A stretch of 5,309 nt of DNA from Methanobacteriota archaeon (GTDB lineage: Archaea; Thermoplasmatota; Poseidoniia; Poseidoniales; Poseidoniaceae): contig NZMM01000080.1 in the NCBI GenBank assembly GCA_002694585.1, positions 2,167 through 7,475 of the forward strand, read 5' to 3'. The first letter of the stretch is position 1, and each line of letters starts with the position of its first letter. Below, one piece after another: positions 1 to 5,131 of the stretch. The position numbers and the translations under genes are program-made. The notes below the pieces were generated by a model. The model worked only from the letters and a program-made list of their open reading frames with translations. It was not told the origin of the DNA and did no database searches.

Positions 1-179
1 GTGAGCGGAACGTCACCGTCTTCGAACAACCAGAACGTGAACACGCCGAGATGGAACCAAATCAGCAGCCCGAACAAAATTACACGGAGCCAGTCGAGGT
101 CATGACGGCGCTCCGTGGATGCTTTTGGAGCCGGAGGCACCTGAGTTTGGGTGGGCCCCAATGATTGGATGGGGTCCAT
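1..179 (-). CDS. Acyltransferase 3 family membrane protein, N-terminal part (cut by window edge)
   Basis: Reading the minus strand from the ATG at 179 gives 59 codons that run off the window. After a Pro/Gln-rich, probably cytoplasmic leader of about 24 residues comes RRHDLDWLRVILFGLLIWFH (residues 25-44), then GVFTFWLFEDGDVPL. An R-x-D-L-D-W-L-R box leading straight into the first membrane helix, with a His near its end, is the usual opening of acyltransferase-3 (PF01757) proteins such as OpgC-like enzymes. These are polytopic membrane enzymes that O-acylate extracytoplasmic sugars or other surface polymers. An in-frame TAG lies 10 codons upstream, so the ATG at 179 is the only ATG available. 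The gene follows moeA on the same strand with 58 bases between them, so read-through is possible. The C-terminal nine or so helices are outside the window and the substrate cannot be inferred. Confidence 0.7.
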   Translation of the reverse strand, partial: MDPIQSLGPTQTQVPPAPKASTERRHDLDWLRVILFGLLIWFHLGVFTFWLFEDGDVPL

Positions 180-202
180 GTGGCCTTGTCGACCACCGCG
201 GC

Positions 203-213
203 TTTCATGCTAT
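203..213 (-). promoter_or_regulatory. Possible TATA-like element for the acyltransferase gene
   Basis: On the minus strand this reads ATAGCATGAAA, an A/T-rich island in a GC-rich gap, lying 24-34 bases before the ATG at 179. That distance fits an archaeal TATA box serving a leaderless or nearly leaderless transcript. No Shine-Dalgarno motif precedes the ATG. The match is weak and based on position and composition only; the gene may instead be read through from moeA. Confidence 0.2.
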
Positions 214-237
214 GGCCCCACACGGTATGGTTTCCAC

Positions 238-1449
238 TCAAAGCAACATCACGTCTATGGTCTCGCCGATCGCCCCAGAGGCCCCGGCTGGCAGAAGGGT
301 CAACGCATCGGCGCTGGCGAGGCTTTCGAGGTTGCCAGAGCCTTGATGGCGTGGCTGACGGGCCACCATTTCGCCGTCTTCAAGACTCACCGTGACCCTT
401 CGGAGGGTCAAGCAATCGTTCGTGCTCTTGACCGGGTCCAACAACCGGGCGCGCACCGTGGTCTCGATGGGTCCAGTGGCGCCCGTCCACGCACGCATCG
501 CATCGGCCACCAACAGTCGAAACACCACGTGGCTGCTCACGGGGTTTCCTGGCAAACCAAACAGTGGGGTCCCCTTCCACAATCCAAAGAGTGGGGGTGA
601 ACCCGGTCGTATCTTCACGCGCCAGTAACGAAGGTCGCCTTCATCTTCCATGAGGCGGCGCACAAGGTCCCACTCGCCCATCGACACGCCACCCGACGTT
701 ACGATCATGTCCGAAGCTTCGGCGGCAGCATCCAATGCCTTTCGCAAGCCGTCGAGCGTGTCCTCCACGGCAGGATGGTGGTAGGGCTCGTGACCCATGC
801 CGCGAACCAAGCCCACCAAGCCGTGGGAATTGGATTCGTACACCTCACCATGGCGCAAGGGCTCGCCCGCGGGTCTGAGCTCATCGCCGGTGGGGATGAC
901 GGCGACCCGGAGGCGCGCCCGTACCGGAACGGTTGGATGGCCCATGGTGGCGCAGAGGCCGACCTTCGCAGGCGTGAGATGGGCTCCGGCGAACAAGCCT
1001 GCGGCCCCTTTGCGCAGGTTCTCACCTTGCTTCCGAACGAATCCAGTACGAACGGGTGCGGTCAAGGTCACCTCGCCATCCCCGACTTCGCAGCGCTCGA
1101 TGGGGAGGATGGCATTGGCGCCGGGCGGCATCGGAGCGCCGGTCATGATTCGGACGGCATGTCCAGGCTCGAGCGGTGCCATGTCATCGTGCGCAGCCGC
1201 GGGCACCGTGCTCTGAATCGGGAGCGTGGTCGGCACCGTGGGCACGTCAGACTCGCGCATGGCAAAGCCGTCCATCGCCGAATTGTCGAACGGTGGGTCG
1301 TCCACCAGCGAGTGCAGATCGGCGGCAAGGATGCGGCCGTGGGCGGCGCTGAGCGTGACCTCAACGGGCGCAGGTAAGGGAAGCAGGCTCAGGGCCTCTG
1401 CTGCGATGCGGCGGGCCTCGTCCACCTCCACGAAGTACGGCACGTCCAT
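238..1449 (-). CDS. moeA: Molybdopterin molybdotransferase MoeA
   Basis: This 403-residue cytoplasmic enzyme catalyses the last common step of molybdenum (or tungsten) cofactor synthesis. It inserts the oxyanion metal into adenylylated molybdopterin made by a MogA/MoaB-type partner. The family landmarks appear in order: PPFDNSAMDGFAM (52-64), MTGAPMPPGANAILPIE (102-118), PTGDEL (186-191) followed by YESNSHGL, TSGGVSMGEWDLV (251-263) in the MogA-like domain, and GLPGNPVSS (298-306). A C-terminal domain of about 75 residues (about 328-403) corresponds to MoeA domain IV. Length is typical. The ATG at 1449 is the only ATG in frame after an upstream in-frame TGA at 1500-1498. No Shine-Dalgarno site precedes it. 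The gene is divergent from the tungstate permease/ATPase gene across a 91-bp gap, which suggests shared control and a role in handling the imported oxyanion. In archaea MoeA homologues may serve tungsten or molybdenum; sequence alone does not decide which. Confidence 0.96.
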   Translation of the reverse strand: MDVPYFVEVDEARRIAAEALSLLPLPAPVEVTLSAAHGRILAADLHSLVDDPPFDNSAMDGFAMRESDVPTVPTTLPIQSTVPAAAHDDMAPLEPGHAVRIMTGAPMPPGANAILPIERCEVGDGEVTLTAPVRTGFVRKQGENLRKGAAGLFAGAHLTPAKVGLCATMGHPTVPVRARLRVAVIPTGDELRPAGEPLRHGEVYESNSHGLVGLVRGMGHEPYHHPAVEDTLDGLRKALDAAAEASDMIVTSGGVSMGEWDLVRRLMEDEGDLRYWRVKIRPGSPPLFGLWKGTPLFGLPGNPVSSHVVFRLLVADAMRAWTGATGPIETTVRARLLDPVKSTNDCLTLRRVTVSLEDGEMVARQPRHQGSGNLESLASADALTLLPAGASGAIGETIDVMLL

Positions 1450-1540
1450 GACCCAAGGGAAGCACCGTCGCGCTTGAGGGTGATGGTGGAGCCGCCGTCA
1501 CCATCATGGCGGGGAGGGTGCAGGCAAGAGGGGGGGCGCC
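1450..1540. promoter_or_regulatory. Divergent intergenic region between moeA and tupBC
   Basis: These 91 bases separate the start codons of moeA and the tup permease/ATPase gene, so promoters for both should lie here. I see no convincing TATA box on either strand; the region is GC-rich. On the plus strand a purine-rich run (AAGAGGGGGGG, 1527-1537) ends three bases before the ATG at 1541 and could act as a poor Shine-Dalgarno site. A better GGAGGG lies too far upstream (1513-1518). The inverted repeat listed separately sits near the middle. Confidence 0.5.
1481..1506. repeat. Perfect inverted repeat, candidate operator between moeA and tupBC
   Basis: TGATGGTG (1481-1488) and CACCATCA (1499-1506) are exact reverse complements with a 10-bp spacer, GAGCCGCCGT. 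Arm centres are 18 bp apart, not a whole number of helical turns, though many dimeric helix-turn-helix regulators tolerate such spacing. The repeat lies 32 bp from the moeA start and 35 bp from the tupBC start, a natural place for an operator controlling both. It does not resemble the ModE consensus known from E. coli. An alternative is chance, since arms of this length with a free spacer are not very rare. Confidence 0.4.
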
Positions 1541-2839
1541 ATGGCATCCATCGTCGTGACCACCCTGCTCACGAGCGGTTCTGCCACCCTGCTCGCCTCA
1601 GCGATTGGCATTCCTCTCGGTGCGAAATGCGCTCGCCGGGGGGGGCTTGATGGATTGCGGGTGCTCGTTCGGACGCTCTACGGGTTGCCACCCGTGGTGG
1701 TCGGTGTGCTCGTCTATCTCGTGCTGTCCAACCGGGGACCGCTGTCCGAGCTCGACCTGTTGTTCACCGTGCCGGCCATGATCTTGGCACAAACCCTGCT
1801 CGTTCTGCCACTGATTTGGGGCGGCACGTGGTCGGCCTTCGACGCCATCACCAACGACCACCGTGAAGCGTTGGACGTGTTGGGCCTTGAGGCAGCACAG
1901 CGGCTCCGCATCGAAGTGGGGCTGGTCTGGCGTGGCGTGCTCAATGGTGTCGCCCTCGGTTTCGGCCGTGCGATCGCTGAGGTCGGTTCGGTGCTGATGG
2001 TCGGCGGCAACATCGCCGGTCAAACGCGTGTTTTGACCACCAGTATCGTCCTCGAAACGAGCCGCGGTGACCTCGGGGCTGCCGTCACACAGGGCGGCTT
2101 GCTGTTGGTGATTGCTTTGGCAGCGATGTTTACCATCGAAGGCGTGCGCTTGATGCGCCCACGCAACGGCAGCGCGTGGACCTCCCCTGAGACCCCCGGG
2201 TCCCTGGCCGTTGCGCACCAAGGACACGCGTGGGCCACGATCAACGTCGAGCGAGACGGCGTCAACGTGCTGGATCTTGAGGCCATTGAAGTCCGAGGCG
2301 GTGAAATCTTGGTTGTCATGGGTGCCTCGGGTGCGGGAAAATCAACGCTGCCCCGAGCCATGGCGGGGCTGTTACCGGACGTCGATGGATTGCCCGTCAA
2401 GCGGGGTCCAGGAGGTGTCGGTCGCGTGGCCCAGAACCCCGTGATGCTTACCTCGCATGCGGTGGCCGAAATCGAATTGGTCGATCCGGCACGGCTCGGC
2501 CTGTTGGAAGATGTGGGGTTGGTTGACGTGGCCATGCGCCAAGCGGCTGTGCTGTCCGGTGGTGAGCGTCAGCGGGTCAGCCTTGCCCGCGCCCTCGCCT
2601 TGCAGCCCTCGGCACTCATCCTCGATGAATTCACCTCAGGCCTGGATCTCTCCACCACCCTCGTCGTGGAAGAGGTGGTCCGCAGGGTTGCGAAGGAGGG
2701 TGCGGTGGTGGTTTTGGCCACCCACGATCTCGCTCAAGCCCGCAGGCTGGCTGACCGTCGCCTGCTGCTGGCCGCTGGCCGCTCCGTCCATGAGGACAGT
2801 GAGATGGCGGCCATGATGCTTGGAGAAGTTCAGGGCTGA
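1541..2839 (+). CDS. tupBC: Fused tungstate ABC transporter permease-ATPase (TupB-TupC)
   Basis: One 432-residue chain joins two normally separate subunits of a tungstate (possibly molybdate) importer. Residues 1-206 are a TupB-type permease with about five hydrophobic segments (roughly 4-26, 45-63, 72-92, 133-155, 183-200). They carry the family boxes TLYGLPPVVVGVLVYLVLSN (45-64), EALDVLGLEA (109-118, the loop that touches the ATPase) and FGRAIAEVGSVLMVGGNI (141-158). A linker (about 207-230) leads to an ABC ATPase with Walker A GASGAGKST (261-269), Q-loop Gln298, signature LSGGE (338-342), Walker B ALILDE (358-363), D-loop SGLD (366-369) and switch His395. All catalytic motifs are intact. 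The ATPase is compact: about 40 residues separate the Q-loop from the signature, against about 50 in MalK. No aromatic A-loop residue is obvious. The ATG at 1541 is the only start after an in-frame TGA at 1481. The N-terminus begins right at the first helix, shorter than usual TupB. The binding protein gene converges from the other strand. Confidence 0.92.
   Translation: MASIVVTTLLTSGSATLLASAIGIPLGAKCARRGGLDGLRVLVRTLYGLPPVVVGVLVYLVLSNRGPLSELDLLFTVPAMILAQTLLVLPLIWGGTWSAFDAITNDHREALDVLGLEAAQRLRIEVGLVWRGVLNGVALGFGRAIAEVGSVLMVGGNIAGQTRVLTTSIVLETSRGDLGAAVTQGGLLLVIALAAMFTIEGVRLMRPRNGSAWTSPETPGSLAVAHQGHAWATINVERDGVNVLDLEAIEVRGGEILVVMGASGAGKSTLPRAMAGLLPDVDGLPVKRGPGGVGRVAQNPVMLTSHAVAEIELVDPARLGLLEDVGLVDVAMRQAAVLSGGERQRVSLARALALQPSALILDEFTSGLDLSTTLVVEEVVRRVAKEGAVVVLATHDLAQARRLADRRLLLAAGRSVHEDSEMAAMMLGEVQG
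1638..1645. repeat. Run of eight G within tupBC
   Basis: Eight consecutive G cover codons 33-35 (Arg-Gly-Gly) of the permease part, in the loop after the first helix. A second run of seven G lies just before the start codon (1531-1537, including the last base of the preceding AG stretch). Such tracts can slip during replication or be misread in assembly. The frame is intact here, so this is a note and not evidence of phase variation. Confidence 0.3.
2830..2839. other. Tail-to-tail coding overlap of tupBC and tupA
   Basis: The tupBC stop codon (TGA, 2837-2839) and the tupA stop codon on the minus strand (TGA, 2832-2830) lie inside each other's genes, giving a 10-bp overlap of converging coding sequences. 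There is no room for an intergenic terminator, so each transcript must run some distance antisense into the partner gene unless termination occurs within coding sequence. Confidence 0.9.
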
Positions 2840-3636
2840 CCTGGCGTAAACATCGGTTCACCAGACACCGTGTGCGCCTCGATGAGCGTGCTGGCTTCAT
2901 CCATCAAAAACGCACGAAGCGCCTCGGCTTGATCGGCATGTGGACCCTCGAGAGGAATGATGCTGTACGGGTTGAGCATGACCTCGTCATCATAGCGTTG
3001 GAGCTCCAACGTTACCGTGTCCGCACGGAACAAGGCCGTGCCCAAATCGCTGAGCGTAACGCATCGCTTTTCATCGGCCATCGTGATGGCGGCGCCCATG
3101 CCTTGTCCGATGGAAAGGAACCAATCGCCCTCGGGATGGACGCCTGAATCGTCTTCGATCACGTCGCCCCGCCCATCCTGAGACCATGCTCTCCACAGGG
3201 CTTGTTCCTTCATGTGCGTCCCTGATGCATCCCCGCGAGAGACAAAGCACCGTTCCTCCTCCACCACGGTGTCCAGGACGTCGAACAGCGTTCCGTTCAT
3301 GGGCTCGGGGGTCAGGAGCACGAAGGTGTTCCACGCGAAAATCGTACGCGACGTGCCGTGGCCTTCCTCAAGGAAGGTTGCTTCCGCTTCGGGAGCATGG
3401 ACGATGAGCACGTCCGCGTCCCCACTTCGTCCAAGGTTCAGCGCCGCCCCTGTTCCAACCGCGACCACGTCGACGTCGTACCCAGTGGCGTTGGTGAAGG
3501 CGGGAAGAAGCACATCGAGAAGTCCCGAATCGCGCATCGAGGTGGTGGTGGCGAGGATCATCCTGTCCTCGTCGGGAGTGACGCAACCTGGGGAGAGCAT
3601 CAACGCAACCAGCAACATCGCGAGCAAGGCCCGCAT
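2830..3636 (-). CDS. tupA: Tungstate-binding lipoprotein TupA
   Basis: This 268-residue extracytoplasmic solute-binding protein feeds tungstate to the TupB-TupC importer. The N-terminus is a short signal peptide with a lipobox, LSPGC, so Cys18 is the likely lipid-anchored first mature residue. Family motifs follow: ATTTSMRDSGLLDVLLPAF (29-47, the TTTS oxyanion-binding box), AVGTGAALNLGRSGDADVLI (59-78), VHAPEAE, SRGDASGTH (133-141, the second ligand box) and LNPYSIIP (221-228). TTTS together with SRGD-SGTH separates TupA/WtpA-like specificity from classical ModA. Known TupA proteins prefer tungstate strongly over molybdate, but selectivity here is inferred. Length is normal. The gene starts 9 bases after the stop of the zinc-ribbon gene, with a Shine-Dalgarno site overlapping that stop, so it is probably co-transcribed and translationally coupled. 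Unusually, it faces the permease/ATPase gene tail-to-tail instead of leading a tupABC operon. Confidence 0.93.
   Translation of the reverse strand: MRALLAMLLVALMLSPGCVTPDEDRMILATTTSMRDSGLLDVLLPAFTNATGYDVDVVAVGTGAALNLGRSGDADVLIVHAPEAEATFLEEGHGTSRTIFAWNTFVLLTPEPMNGTLFDVLDTVVEEERCFVSRGDASGTHMKEQALWRAWSQDGRGDVIEDDSGVHPEGDWFLSIGQGMGAAITMADEKRCVTLSDLGTALFRADTVTLELQRYDDEVMLNPYSIIPLEGPHADQAEALRAFLMDEASTLIEAHTVSGEPMFTPGQP
2996..3011. repeat. 16-bp perfect palindrome inside tupA
   Basis: CGTTGGAGCTCCAACG is its own reverse complement over all 16 bases, centred on GAGCTC. It lies within the 3' part of tupA (around the Leu-Glu-Leu-Gln codons 210-213). It could form a cruciform or RNA hairpin in either transcript or be a protein-binding site. 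It may equally be a chance product of codon choice. Confidence 0.4.
3362..3377. repeat. Hairpin-forming inverted repeat inside tupA
   Basis: CCTTCCT and AGGAAGG are exact 7-bp reverse complements separated by CA. They cover the Leu-Glu-Glu-Gly codons around residues 89-92 of TupA. A two-base loop is tight, so an RNA hairpin would open its closing pair. It is not followed by a T-run, so it is not a recognisable terminator. Confidence 0.3.
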
Positions 3637-3642
3637 GTTTCG

Positions 3643-3647
3643 CCCTC
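3643..3647 (-). promoter_or_regulatory. Shine-Dalgarno site of tupA overlapping the upstream stop codon
   Basis: On the minus strand GAGGG lies 6 bases before the tupA ATG and shares bases with the TGA stop of the zinc-ribbon gene. This is the clearest ribosome binding site in the window. It fits a downstream cistron that needs one, while the apparent first genes of transcripts lack it. It supports the start at 3636 and translational coupling. Confidence 0.55.
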
Positions 3648-3936
3648 AGCTGAAGTCCATGGTGTGGCCGCAGGCCTCGTAATCGCACGTGATGGTGTAC
3701 CGGGTCTTGCGGGGCTTGCGCGCCTTCATCATCGAGCCGCACATTTCGCACTGGACGTTGATGAACTCGGGTTCCGCGACCTTGGGCGCGTCGTCGAGGG
3801 TTCGGCCCACCGCGGTCGACCAGCCAAGGCTGTCGGTGTAGGAATCTGACGCGGTGTCCATCTTCTTCTGCTTGAGCGTCAAACGCATCTTGCGTCGTCG
3901 TCGCCCTTTCTTCTTCGCAGGAGGCTTGGCCGCCAT
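3646..3936 (-). CDS. Small basic zinc-ribbon protein of unknown function
   Basis: The protein has 96 residues if it starts at the ATG at 3936 (MAAKPPAKKKGRRRRKMRLT...). An in-frame ATG ten codons upstream at 3966 would give 106. I prefer 3936 because the extra ten residues (MKTAARGFTL) look like non-coding leader and a weak A/T island lies at the right distance for it. The first about 26 residues are densely Lys/Arg-rich, suggesting RNA, DNA or ribosome contact. The middle is acidic and probably flexible. The C-terminus holds four cysteines, C-x2-C (63, 66) and C-x4-C (84, 89), separated by 17 residues and followed by GH. This is a zinc-ribbon pattern like those of archaeal transcription or translation-associated small proteins. 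I do not recognise a named family. It precedes tupA by 9 bases and is probably its operon partner, yet nothing in it points to metal-oxyanion transport. It may simply be a housekeeping protein whose promoter drives tupA. Confidence 0.8.
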   Translation of the reverse strand: MAAKPPAKKKGRRRRKMRLTLKQKKMDTASDSYTDSLGWSTAVGRTLDDAPKVAEPEFINVQCEMCGSMMKARKPRKTRYTITCDYEACGHTMDFS

Positions 3937-3950
3937 GAGGGTGAACCCTC
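3937..3950. repeat. Short inverted repeat abutting the zinc-ribbon start codon
   Basis: GAGGGT and ACCCTC are exact 6-bp complements separated by GA, and the repeat ends at the base next to the ATG at 3936. If the transcript includes it, a hairpin here could hide the start. If the mRNA is leaderless, it would lie just upstream of the transcription start and could serve as an operator. It could also be a coincidence or codons of the longer start version. Confidence 0.25.
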
Positions 3951-3960
3951 GCGCGGCCGT

Positions 3961-4000
3961 CTTCAATGATTCGCACTCAGGGGCCTGCGTCGATTTGATG
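3961..4000. promoter_or_regulatory. Divergent promoter region for the zinc-ribbon/tupA pair and the M24 gene
   Basis: The 87-bp gap between the two divergent starts has two A/T islands in a GC-rich setting. ATTTGATG (3993-4000) lies 24-31 bases before the M24 ATG at 4024, the archaeal TATA distance for a leaderless transcript. On the minus strand ATCATTGAAG (3970-3961) lies about 25-34 bases before the ATG at 3936. Neither is a strong TATA match. A run of six G (4005-4010) follows the first island. Confidence 0.3.
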
Positions 4001-4023
4001 AGCAGGGGGGTCCAGCGAAAGGC

Positions 4024-5076
4024 ATGCGCCGCGTGCTGCCGATGGGGGTCCTCCTCATGCTGCTGCTCGCCCCGGCCGCATCAGCATGCGAAACCGAGGT
4101 GGCGCGTCTTGTGGACGGTGAGGCACCCTCACCAGAAGGGCTCAGTCCTGCGAAGGACGCGGCCATTCGAGAGGCGACGACCATTGCAGAATTCGGTCAA
4201 GAAACGGCGCGATGGATGCTTTGGCGTGTGTTGATGGGGGAGGAATTCACCGAAGCGGAAATCGCCGAGGAAATTGATCGCGCGATGATTCGAAACGGTT
4301 CCAATCCGATTTGGCCAAGTTTCGAGACGATTGTGGCCAGCGGACCCAACGGCGCCATCCCGCACGGCGATCCGGAGCACCACGGTGCGGGGCCGCGCAT
4401 CGTGCAGCCAGGCGATGTGGTTGTGGTGGACCTGGGTGCGCGGGTGCAAGACTGGGTCAGCGACGTGACGCGATCTTACGTCGTCGGCGGCACAGACAAC
4501 GAGACCATCATCAAGGCCTACATGGCGGTGCACGACGCCCAAAACCTGACCTTTCCCTTGATTGAATCGGGAACGCCGGCGTGGGTGCTGGACGACGTGG
4601 CACGCACGCATATCGAGGAACAAGGGTTTGGCGAGTATTTCATTCACAGCCTCGGGCATGGCTTCGGCGTTTGCGTGCACGAACCGCCCCTTCTTTCCAG
4701 CGGATTCGATGAACCGCTGTTTGGCCTGAATTTCAACAACGAACCCCTCTCGCCCATCGACGCCATCACCATCGAGCCTGGCATCTACATCGAAGACTGG
4801 TTCGGCATCCGCATTGAAGACGATTACCTCGTTGACGTGGACGGGCACGAGCCATTGACCGAGGACCTGCCGCGAGATTTGGATTGGTTCATGATCATGG
4901 AAGACGACTATGCTCCCATGCCGCAGCACAGCGGTAATGCAGGCGCTGACGGCAAGGACGACATGGTGCTTGAATCGATGCCTGTTCCCTTTGGATTGGT
5001 CGAGACGCTCACCCTCGCATGCGTGGTGGCCGTGCTCATCCCCCGCAAGGGAGAACCTGAGCTGGATGAGGCGTGA
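4024..5076 (+). CDS. Exported, membrane-anchored M24 metallopeptidase (Xaa-Pro aminopeptidase/dipeptidase type)
   Basis: This 350-residue protein begins with a signal peptide (hydrophobic 4-19, then AASAC). Cleavage could fall after Ala21, or Cys22 could be a lipid-anchored residue. The pita-bread peptidase domain spans about 41-282 and has all five dinuclear metal ligands: Asp136 (VVVDLGA), Asp147 (SDVTRSY), His212 (SLGHGFG), Glu251 (TIEPGIY) and Glu265 (GIRIEDDYLV). It also has the active-site histidines His114 (IPHGD) and His219 (VHEPP). The motif spacing fits the M24B (Xaa-Pro) branch better than methionine aminopeptidase. The creatinase-like N-terminal domain usual for prolidases and aminopeptidase P is missing. 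After a Gly/Asp-rich linker (about 297-318), one hydrophobic segment (about 322-340) followed by RK suggests a C-terminal membrane anchor. The likely role is trimming of extracellular peptides at proline for uptake. Two nearby ATGs (codons 1 and 7) both leave a working signal; the first is used. Confidence 0.88.
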   Translation: MRRVLPMGVLLMLLLAPAASACETEVARLVDGEAPSPEGLSPAKDAAIREATTIAEFGQETARWMLWRVLMGEEFTEAEIAEEIDRAMIRNGSNPIWPSFETIVASGPNGAIPHGDPEHHGAGPRIVQPGDVVVVDLGARVQDWVSDVTRSYVVGGTDNETIIKAYMAVHDAQNLTFPLIESGTPAWVLDDVARTHIEEQGFGEYFIHSLGHGFGVCVHEPPLLSSGFDEPLFGLNFNNEPLSPIDAITIEPGIYIEDWFGIRIEDDYLVDVDGHEPLTEDLPRDLDWFMIMEDDYAPMPQHSGNAGADGKDDMVLESMPVPFGLVETLTLACVVAVLIPRKGEPELDEA

Positions 5077-5131
5077 AATCGTCTGAAGGCTCGGGAACAA
5101 GGCTTGAATCTGCACTGGACGTGGTATATGC
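5077..5131. promoter_or_regulatory. Short gap before the AlkB-like gene, with a possible TATA-like element
   Basis: Fifty-five bases separate the M24 stop from the next start. TTGAATCT (5104-5111) lies 21-28 bases before the ATG at 5132, the most A/T-rich spot at the archaeal TATA distance. No Shine-Dalgarno motif is present, which favours a separate leaderless transcript over simple coupling to the M24 gene. There is no T-run terminator. Confidence 0.25.

Noticed and set aside
158..168. CCAAT-G-ATTGG near-palindrome
   Set aside because: It is short and lies within the acyltransferase coding sequence, with no positional reason to be a site.
79..209. Minus-strand frame starting MKAAVVDK, like the opening of zinc-type alcohol dehydrogenases
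   Set aside because: After the first eight residues the frame turns into unrelated sequence and soon stops, and it overlaps the acyltransferase N-terminus in another phase. The resemblance is accidental.
151..600. 149-codon plus-strand frame covering the acyltransferase start and moeA 3' end
   Set aside because: It overlaps two better supported minus-strand genes and shows no motif.
775..1377. 200-codon plus-strand frame opposite moeA
   Set aside because: It lies wholly inside moeA, whose motifs are unambiguous, and its His/Gly/Arg-rich product has no domain features.
1598..2227. 209-codon minus-strand frame opposite the permease half of tupBC
   Set aside because: The translation is low in hydrophobic core and rich in Gln/His, and the plus-strand permease is strongly supported.
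2830..3636. ModA (molybdate-binding) or phosphate-binding PstS identity for the binding protein
   Set aside because: TTTS near the N-terminus, SRGD-SGTH in the middle and LNPYSIIP late in the chain match TupA better than ModA or PstS, and the partner permease is TupB-like.
4024..5076. Methionine aminopeptidase identity for the M24 protein
   Set aside because: It has an export signal and a C-terminal anchor, and the sequence around the ligands (DVTRSY, GHGFGVCVHEPP) fits the Xaa-Pro branch. Methionine aminopeptidases act in the cytoplasm.
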